Assembly (NCBI RefSeq): GCF_001644575.1
Contig: NZ_CP015596.1
Span: 3,100,001-3,164,000 of the forward strand
Source: Mycobacterium adipatum
GTDB taxonomy: Bacteria > Actinomycetota > Actinomycetes > Mycobacteriales > Mycobacteriaceae
DNA: 64,000 bases
Direction: 5' to 3'
The stretch's first letter is position 1. Every line of letters begins with the position of its first letter. Made by a program: the position numbers and the translations under genes. The notes beneath the pieces are model-generated. The model was not told where the DNA came from, did no database searches, and was given only the letters and a program-made list of their open reading frames with translations. Below are positions 59,339-64,000 of this stretch, one piece after another.

Positions 59339-59348
59339 GTGCGGCAGA

Positions 59349-59753
59349 TCAGGCCGGGAAGAAGCCGTCGCCGGTCAGCACCCCGGGCTGCCAGCCGCGC
59401 GCACCCAGACAGAGCATCGGGCGCCCATCGGGTGTCTGCGCCGCGCCCTTGGCCACCGAGCACGGTGCGCCGACCTCCTGCACACCGTGCAGCGGGTAGG
59501 AGATCGTCCAGAACCCGGTGTAGACCGGCGGCCACTGGTTGGGGATCCAGCTGCACTTCATTGCCTGACCTCCGCGGCCGCGACCGAAGGTGAACAGCTG
59601 GGTGTTCTCACACGGGGCACCGAGCGCTGCGTGGTAGTTCATCCCCGGAACGTCGGTCGGGTAGCGGCCCGATTCGTCATCGGCCACGGCGGGCGCGGCG
59701 AAGGCCAGCGCGGCGGCCGCGATCGATGCAGCAACCGTCAATTCACGAATCAT
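59349..59753 (-). CDS. Secreted hypothetical protein
   Basis: 134 residues. Sec signal at 1-24 (A-A-L-A-F-A-A-P-A-V-A cut after A-V-A). The mature part has four cysteines (A-P-C-E-N, M-K-C-S-W, A-P-C-S-V, M-L-C-L-G), likely two disulfides, and an aromatic-rich middle (W-I-P-N-Q-W-P-P-V-Y). It resembles small mycobacterial secreted proteins of unknown function. Convergent with the OYE gene. Confidence 0.8.
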   Translation of the reverse strand: MIRELTVAASIAAAALAFAAPAVADDESGRYPTDVPGMNYHAALGAPCENTQLFTFGRGRGGQAMKCSWIPNQWPPVYTGFWTISYPLHGVQEVGAPCSVAKGAAQTPDGRPMLCLGARGWQPGVLTGDGFFPA

Positions 59754-59822
59754 GTCCCACCCTTTGCCAGGTCTTCCCCGTACCGCGGCAGAGTTTAGTG
59801 GTGCCGGCCGTCCGCGCGGGGG

Positions 59823-60179
59823 CTATTCGGGCGCGTCGAGCACACTGACCGCGATCCCGTAGGGCAGGAAACGCACGCGCCGGGACGGGTCGGTGTTGTT
59901 CTTGTTCGCCCGCAGCGCGTCCAGTTCGCTGGGATAGACCTCTTCGATGTGGGCACCGCCCGCGGCGTCGACGCTGTAGATGGCCCACACACCGTCACCG
60001 GTGTCACCGGTGGTCTCGGGCCGGGCGGGCTGCGCCTGGCTGGTGAACTGATCGATCAGAGTGGACCAGCCGGCGCGCTTCCCGAACCGGTCGAGCGCGT
60101 CGCGCAGCCCCTCGCCGGCCTCGCGGGCGAGCCTGTCAAACTCTTCTGGGTCGATACCGAACGGCCCGTTCTGGCTCAT
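59823..60179 (-). CDS. Hypothetical protein, conserved in mycobacteria
   Basis: 118 residues, no signal peptide. The first half is helical and charged (E-E-F-D-R-L-A-R-E-A-G-E-G-L-R-D-A-L), the second is strand-rich (W-A-I-Y-S-V, then P-Y-G-I-A-V-S-V-L). It is unrecognised, but I judge it real because of its good start, coding-like third positions and the divergent layout with the 60217 gene. Confidence 0.65.
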   Translation of the reverse strand: MSQNGPFGIDPEEFDRLAREAGEGLRDALDRFGKRAGWSTLIDQFTSQAQPARPETTGDTGDGVWAIYSVDAAGGAHIEEVYPSELDALRANKNNTDPSRRVRFLPYGIAVSVLDAPE

Positions 60180-60216
60180 CGCCGTCCTCCTTCACACCGG
60201 GGTGGTAACCAAGGAT

Positions 60217-61017
60217 ATGTCCACAACACGAAGTGCGGTTCTGGCAACGGTGGAGCGCTCGCCCGCGGCCGCCGGTGCGCATGATCGGACCGGCTGGGTC
60301 GGACTCTTCACCGGCGACGCGACCATCGAGGATCCGGTCGGTTCACGACCGCATGTGGGGCGCGCGGAGATCGAACGGTTCTATGACACCTTCATCGGGC
60401 CGCGAGACATCACCTTCGACCGCGCCATCGACATCGTCCACGGCCGCACCGTGCTGCGCGATCTGACGCTCACGGTCCGGATGGGTGCCGTGGTGACACT
60501 GCGCATCCCGGCCATCCTGCGCTACGACGTCGCCGGCGGCTCAACCGACGAGCTGCGAATCGCTTCGCTGCAGGCGTTCTGGGAGCTACCGGCGATGGCC
60601 TGGCGGTTCGCCCGGAACGGGCCCGCCGCGGTGCCGGCCTCGCTGCGGCTGACCCGCGCCCTGCTCGCCAATCAGGGGGTGGCCGGGGCGGCCGGATTCG
60701 TGTCCGGGGTGGTGGGCGTCGGCGCCCGCGGTAAGCGGCTTGTCGCGCAGTTGGTCGACGATGCGTGCGCAGGCAACGAGGTGGCGGTGAAACGGTCGCT
60801 GGGAGCAGCCGAGATCAGCTCCGGCGACGATGAACGGCTCAAGCCGACCGAACTCGTCGCGGCGCTGGCCGGTGCCCGCCGACGGACCACCCTGGCGGCG
60901 GGCCAACACGTGGCCCTCAGCGTCACCGGACCCGCTGGTGACGCGGTGTTGATCGCCGATGTGGCGGCGCGACCCGGCCGGGTCCAGCGGCTGCGGTTGT
61001 TCGTCGACCAGGCGTAG
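60217..61017 (+). CDS. SnoaL-like domain protein with C-terminal extension
   Basis: 266 residues. The first half is a SnoaL/ketosteroid-isomerase-like cone: W-V-G-L-F-T-G-D-A-T-I-E-D-P-V-G-S, then I-E-R-F-Y-D-T-F, the usual helix and catalytic-Asp-type region (D-P-V near residue 38). The second half (about 140-266) has Arg/Ala/Val-rich hydrophobic stretches and is unrecognised. Lipid- or steroid-related activity is possible. It diverges from a hypothetical gene across 37 bases. Confidence 0.75.
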   Translation: MSTTRSAVLATVERSPAAAGAHDRTGWVGLFTGDATIEDPVGSRPHVGRAEIERFYDTFIGPRDITFDRAIDIVHGRTVLRDLTLTVRMGAVVTLRIPAILRYDVAGGSTDELRIASLQAFWELPAMAWRFARNGPAAVPASLRLTRALLANQGVAGAAGFVSGVVGVGARGKRLVAQLVDDACAGNEVAVKRSLGAAEISSGDDERLKPTELVAALAGARRRTTLAAGQHVALSVTGPAGDAVLIADVAARPGRVQRLRLFVDQA

Positions 61018-61071
61018 AAGCCCGGCCGGGAGAACGCGGCGCCTCGGCGACATGAGACGGTGATAACCACC

Positions 61072-61665
61072 ATGGACAGTTCTTCCCCCGGACCTGCCGG
61101 CGACAGCGGGCCGCAGTATCTGCGATACGAGGAGTTCGGCCGCCGCTTCTTCGAGGTGGCGGTCTCGGAGAAGCGCGTCGCGGATGCGATCGGTGCGATC
61201 GCCGGCGACGAGTTCGAGATGGGCCCGATGGGCCAGGGCCCCGGCGGTATCGCCAAGGTCACCGCCCGGGTGCGCATCCAGGCGCCCCGGGTCACCCGCA
61301 ACGTCGGCCAGACCATCACGTTCGACATCCGCATTCCGCTGGAGATCAACATGGTCATCGACCTGCGGATCGACCGGCCACGATTCATGGTGTTCGGGGA
61401 GATCGCGCTGCAGGCGACGGCCCGCGCGGCGGCCCCGTTGCTGCTGATCATCGACGTCGACAAGCCGGGACCCCGAGACATCGCGATCCACGTGACGTCC
61501 GGCACGCTGCGGGCCGAGGCGCTGCGGGTGCTCGCCGGCATCGATGCCGAGATCAAACGGTTCATCGCCGCGCACGTGGTGGGGGAGATCGACAGCCCGG
61601 GAGCGCGGCAGGCCCGGATCATCGATGTCGCCGCCCAGATCGACGCGGGCTGGGCCGGGATCTGA
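61072..61665 (+). CDS. Conserved mycobacterial hypothetical protein
   Basis: 197 residues. The core is strand-rich (I-T-F-D-I-R-I-P-L-E-I-N-M-V-I-D-L-R-I), ending in a helix (L-R-V-L-A-G-I-D-A-E-I-K-R-F-I) and the phrase A-R-I-I-D-V-A. It is unrecognised by function but looks like a lipid-binding or exported-type beta protein without a signal. ATG 61072; a GTG at 61060 is an alternative. It precedes the DUF732-type gene by 20 bases. Confidence 0.7.
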   Translation: MDSSSPGPAGDSGPQYLRYEEFGRRFFEVAVSEKRVADAIGAIAGDEFEMGPMGQGPGGIAKVTARVRIQAPRVTRNVGQTITFDIRIPLEINMVIDLRIDRPRFMVFGEIALQATARAAAPLLLIIDVDKPGPRDIAIHVTSGTLRAEALRVLAGIDAEIKRFIAAHVVGEIDSPGARQARIIDVAAQIDAGWAGI

Positions 61666-61685
61666 GCACCGTAGAATCGTCGACC

Positions 61686-62042
61686 ATGCGCCCCATCGCG
61701 ATGACCCTGTCCACCCTGAGCGCGGCCGCCGTGGCGCTCATCGGCGCCGCGCCGGCCGGCGCCGACTCCGTAACGGACAGCTTCCTCAACGCCGTCGACC
61801 AGGCCGGGGTGACGGCGCCGAACGCGGTGGACACCGCGGCGCTGGGGCAATCGGTCTGCCCGATGCTGGCCGAACCCGGTCAGGACGCGGCCAATGTCGC
61901 CGCCCGGGTCGCCGACACCGCGGGTATGCCGCTGGGCCCGGCCACCATGTTCACCGGTATCGCGATCTCGATGTTCTGCCCGGCCGCGGTGGCCGGTATC
62001 GGCGACGGCAAGGTCTTCGGAATCGACCTACTGGGCTTGTGA
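61686..62042 (+). CDS. Secreted DUF732-like protein
   Basis: 118 residues. Signal peptide 1-26 (A-L-I-G-A-A-P-A-G-A-D). The mature region, F-L-N-A-V-D-Q-A-G-V, then S-V-C-P-M-L and M-F-C-P, with two Cys, matches the mycobacterial DUF732 (secreted, helical) proteins. Function unknown. Its 3' end overlaps the SGNH hydrolase gene on the other strand by 15 bases. Confidence 0.82.
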   Translation: MRPIAMTLSTLSAAAVALIGAAPAGADSVTDSFLNAVDQAGVTAPNAVDTAALGQSVCPMLAEPGQDAANVAARVADTAGMPLGPATMFTGIAISMFCPAAVAGIGDGKVFGIDLLGL

Positions 62043-62825
62043 GCGTTGCGCCGACACCGGCGTGAGCTCCGGGTGGCGCGCCACCCGGCCGTGCCCGGCG
62101 CCCCTGCCACGCAGATGCCGCCAGATCCACGGCATGAACATGTTCTGTGTCCACAGCAGTTGCGAGTACATCCGCGACCGCAGCGACTGGTGTGCCGACA
62201 CACCCGCGCGGGGCAGCGCCCAGTCGTGGTTGCTGCCCGGTAAGCCCAGTGCCTCGGCGGCCGCCGAGGCGAACAGCTCGTGGCCGGTGCGGGATCCGTG
62301 CACGCGGTCGGGGCTCCACACGTCCGGATCGGTCATCGATTCCGCGTCGTAGAGATCCACGAGTCGGAAGTTGTGGTCGGCCGCCGCGGACCGGATCACC
62401 TCGTTGATCTCCAGTACCCGCGCGACCAGCAGCCGGCCGGCGGGCAGGATGCGCGTGATGTCGGGAAACGTCGTCGTGACCACGGTCGCGCCGGATGCGG
62501 CCAGCCGCCGGTGCAGTTCGTCCAGGTCGGCGAGCGCCGCGCGGAACCTGCGGCCCGGGCGGGTCACATCGTTCATCCCGACGCATACCGTGACCAGGTC
62601 GGGTTGCATCGACAAGGCTTGGGGCAGCTGCTCATCGAGCACGTCGCGCACCCGTTTACCGCGGATGGCCAGATTGGCGTAGCTCAGCCCGGGGGAGTGC
62701 AGGTCGATCATCCCGGCCAGTCGGTCGGCGAATCCCATCAGCGCTCCGGAATCATCGACGTCCCAGAGTCCTTCGGTCTGGCTGTCGCCGACGGCGACAT
62801 ATCTGCGGTACCGGTGCTCGGCCAC
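62028..62825 (-). CDS. SGNH/GDSL-family hydrolase
   Basis: 265 residues. Block I A-V-G-D-S-Q-T-E-G (Ser near 15, in G-D-S), block III G-M-N-D (near 85) and block V D-R-V-H-G-S near 174 give the Ser/Asp/His set of the SGNH esterases (acyl or sugar O-acetyl ester cleavage). No clear signal peptide, so probably cytosolic. The start is a GTG at 62825 (V-A-E-H-R-Y); upstream codons in frame lie in the tandem repeat and are rejected. Confidence 0.88.
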   Translation of the reverse strand: MAEHRYRRYVAVGDSQTEGLWDVDDSGALMGFADRLAGMIDLHSPGLSYANLAIRGKRVRDVLDEQLPQALSMQPDLVTVCVGMNDVTRPGRRFRAALADLDELHRRLAASGATVVTTTFPDITRILPAGRLLVARVLEINEVIRSAAADHNFRLVDLYDAESMTDPDVWSPDRVHGSRTGHELFASAAAEALGLPGSNHDWALPRAGVSAHQSLRSRMYSQLLWTQNMFMPWIWRHLRGRGAGHGRVARHPELTPVSAQRSQAQ

Positions 62826-62868
62826 GGTGCAGACTGTAACGGGCCCAACGTGTTCCGCGCCGTGCGCT

Positions 62869-62967
62869 GTGGCGACGGCCACATCGTGTCGTGGTGGCGA
62901 CGGCCACATCGTGTCGTGGTGGCGACGGCCACATCGTGTCGTGGTGGCGACGGCCACATCGTGTCGT
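62869..62967. repeat. 25-base tandem repeat, about four copies
   Basis: The unit GGCGACGGCCACATCGTGTC plus GTGGT is repeated at 62871, 62896, 62921 and 62946 with no change, and the last copy is truncated near 62967. Each unit holds a GCCAC...GTGGC inverted arrangement. It fills the space between the starts and ends of two minus-strand genes and its right end meets the stop of the small exported gene. All perfect copies suggest recent expansion. Confidence 0.92.
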
Positions 62968-63254
62968 CAGCCGATGCCGACGACGATCACGTTTGCGGTG
63001 GGTCGCAGCGGTGCCAGCCCGGGCGGCACGCCGGCCACCCTGGCTCGGGCCATGGGTGCGGCGCCCAGCGGGCCGATATCGACGAGGGTTGCCTCGCTTG
63101 CCTGTTCAACGGTGGTTTCGGTGCCGGTGTCAGGGCCCTCCGGGGCGGCCTGGGCGGGGGTGGCGAACGCGATCGACGCTCCCGTCAACGCCGCTGTGAG
63201 CGTGCCGCCGATATGCCCGCGTGCCCGCGGGATCTGCAAACCTCTTGCCGTCAT
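62967..63254 (-). CDS. Small exported hypothetical protein
   Basis: 95 residues from ATG 63254. A Sec-type signal (T-A-A-L-T-G-A-S-I-A-F-A-T-P-A-Q-A) lies after a basic start. The mature part is Ala/Thr/Glu-rich and ends V-I-V-V-G-I-G. The stop touches the tandem repeat. Unrecognised. Confidence 0.6.
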   Translation of the reverse strand: MTARGLQIPRARGHIGGTLTAALTGASIAFATPAQAAPEGPDTGTETTVEQASEATLVDIGPLGAAPMARARVAGVPPGLAPLRPTANVIVVGIG

Positions 63255-63366
63255 GGCCAACTGCCTTCTTTCGCTGCTCTGCCGAGTCCAACCGACTTAG
63301 GTGGGACTACATTCCGGCGGCTGCAAATACTTGACATGTGACGTTCACCCCGGATTAACCTGCGGT

Positions 63367-63837
63367 ATGCCGCGATTGAGCGCTGGTTTGTTGGTGTACC
63401 GCGTCATCGAAGGCGTCCCGGAGGTGCTGATCGGTCACCCTGGCGGGCCGTTCTGGGCCCGCAAGGACGACGGCGCATGGACGATACCCAAGGGTGAGTA
63501 CGACGACACCGAGGATCCTTGGGTGGCGGCGCGGCGCGAGTTCGCCGAGGAGGTCGGCCTGCCCGCACCAGAGGGCCCGCGGCTGGCGTTCGCGCCGCTG
63601 CGCCAGCCCAGCGGCAAAGTGGTCACGGTGTTCGCCGTGGAGGCCGATCTGGATGTCCGGGACGCGGTGAGCAACACCTTCACCCTGGAGTGGCCCAGAG
63701 GGTCCGGCGTGTTCCGGGAGTATCCCGAGCTGGATCGGGTCGCCTGGTTCGGTGTGCTGGAGGCGCGCGAGAAACTGCTCAAAGGTCAACGGCCGCTGCT
63801 GGATCTACTGTTGCAGCGAATCGGCCACGGCGGCTAG
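63367..63837 (+). CDS. NUDIX hydrolase
   Basis: 156 residues. The NUDIX box reads G-E-Y-D-D-T-E (G-x5-E) followed at the right spacing by R-R-E-F-A-E-E-V-G-L, all required acidic residues kept. An early conserved part S-A-G-L-L-V-Y-R is typical of small NUDIX enzymes acting on nucleoside diphosphate derivatives. Substrate unknown. ATG 63367. Confidence 0.92.
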   Translation: MPRLSAGLLVYRVIEGVPEVLIGHPGGPFWARKDDGAWTIPKGEYDDTEDPWVAARREFAEEVGLPAPEGPRLAFAPLRQPSGKVVTVFAVEADLDVRDAVSNTFTLEWPRGSGVFREYPELDRVAWFGVLEAREKLLKGQRPLLDLLLQRIGHGG

Positions 63838-63838
63838 C

Positions 63839-64000
63839 TCAGGGCAGGCCGTTGCTCTGGCGGATCTGCTCGCGGCATTCGCGGCGGGTTTGTCCGGTCT
63901 GCTGCATGCAGACCCGGACCGGGGATTCCTCGGCGACCGGCAGCGGGTCGTCGGTGGGGTCGGTCGTGACCGTCGGGATCGGAACCGCGCCGGGCGTCAG
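63839..64000 (-). CDS. C-terminal end of an unrecognised gene (cut by window edge)
   Basis: The last 53 codons of a minus-strand frame, ending TGA at 63841-63839. The visible part reads [11 protein letters not shown], then [18 protein letters not shown]. The Cys pair and the basic helix are distinctive but not assigned. It is convergent with the NUDIX gene. Confidence 0.55.
   Translation of the reverse strand: MTPGAVPIPTVTTDPTDDPLPVAEESPVRVCMQQTGQTRRECREQIRQSNGLP

Noticed and set aside
62738..62959. Minus-strand frames made of repeated M-W-P-S-P-P-R-H-D-V units
   Set aside because: Simply the 25-base tandem repeat translated; the SGNH start lies downstream of it.

Overview
The window is high-GC actinobacterial DNA and almost certainly comes from a fast-growing or environmental mycobacterium (Mycolicibacterium-like). 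The evidence is a PGRS-type glycine-rich protein, a TIGR00027-type SAM methyltransferase, a PknH-like sensor-domain lipoprotein, an MCE protein, a DUF732-type secreted protein, deazaflavin-dependent (Ddn-like) nitroreductases, a 763-residue AceA2-type isocitrate lyase and homologues of M. tuberculosis dormancy proteins Rv2626c and Rv2628. GTG and TTG starts and 1-4 base start/stop overlaps are common. No rRNA, tRNA, CRISPR array, insertion sequence or phage gene was recognised.

Layout. 0-2.8 kb: partial aldo/keto reductase, a bona fide ACC deaminase (acdS), an SRPBCC protein and a dihydrofolate-reductase-family protein. 2.8-5.8 kb: a DosR-regulon-like stress cluster on the minus strand (alpha/beta hydrolase, Ddn-like protein, CBS-domain protein, a hydrolase that has lost its nucleophile, Rv2628-like protein) with two candidate DosR boxes. 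6-16 kb: mostly envelope and exported functions (GGDEF membrane protein, lytic transglycosylase, secreted phosphoesterase, M15-like peptidase, PGRS protein, phytase-esterase-like lipoprotein), plus a 51-residue zinc-ribbon protein. 16-30 kb: core metabolism and housekeeping (glyoxalase-fold protein, isocitrate lyase 2, MFS and alanine/glycine transporters, Tex, acyltransferase), an orphan frameshifted mce gene and a TetR/acyl-CoA dehydrogenase pair.

31.3-37.7 kb is a sulfide/persulfide island equivalent to the staphylococcal cst system. It holds a CstR-type persulfide sensor, two CstB-like persulfide dioxygenase-rhodanese fusions, a sulfide:quinone oxidoreductase, a TauE/SafE exporter, a rhodanese-DUF2892 protein and a DUF302 protein. 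Five 16-base ATACC-N6/7-GGTAT operators occur there; four sit in the divergent promoter region and one in front of cstR. The expected flow is sulfide to persulfide (SQR), then to sulfite and thiosulfate (CstB), with sulfur-oxyanion export (TauE).

39-59 kb is catabolic. A tightly overlapping Rieske oxygenase / NTF2-like / carboxymuconolactone-decarboxylase-like / NTF2-like / P450 operon diverges from a TetR gene. A TetR-carotenoid oxygenase pair carries twin operators. An acyl-CoA synthetase follows. Then comes a cluster of cupin, FAD hydroxylase, MFS importer and aldehyde dehydrogenase, divergent from a GAF-PucR regulator, a second FAD hydroxylase, an amidohydrolase-type decarboxylase and an old-yellow-enzyme reductase. 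Both hydroxylases resemble 2,6-dihydroxypyridine 3-monooxygenase, so an N-heteroaromatic or hydroxylated aromatic substrate is plausible. The substrates themselves cannot be read from sequence.

59-64 kb: small secreted or hypothetical mycobacterial proteins, an SGNH hydrolase next to a 25-base tandem repeat, a NUDIX hydrolase and a partial gene at the right edge.
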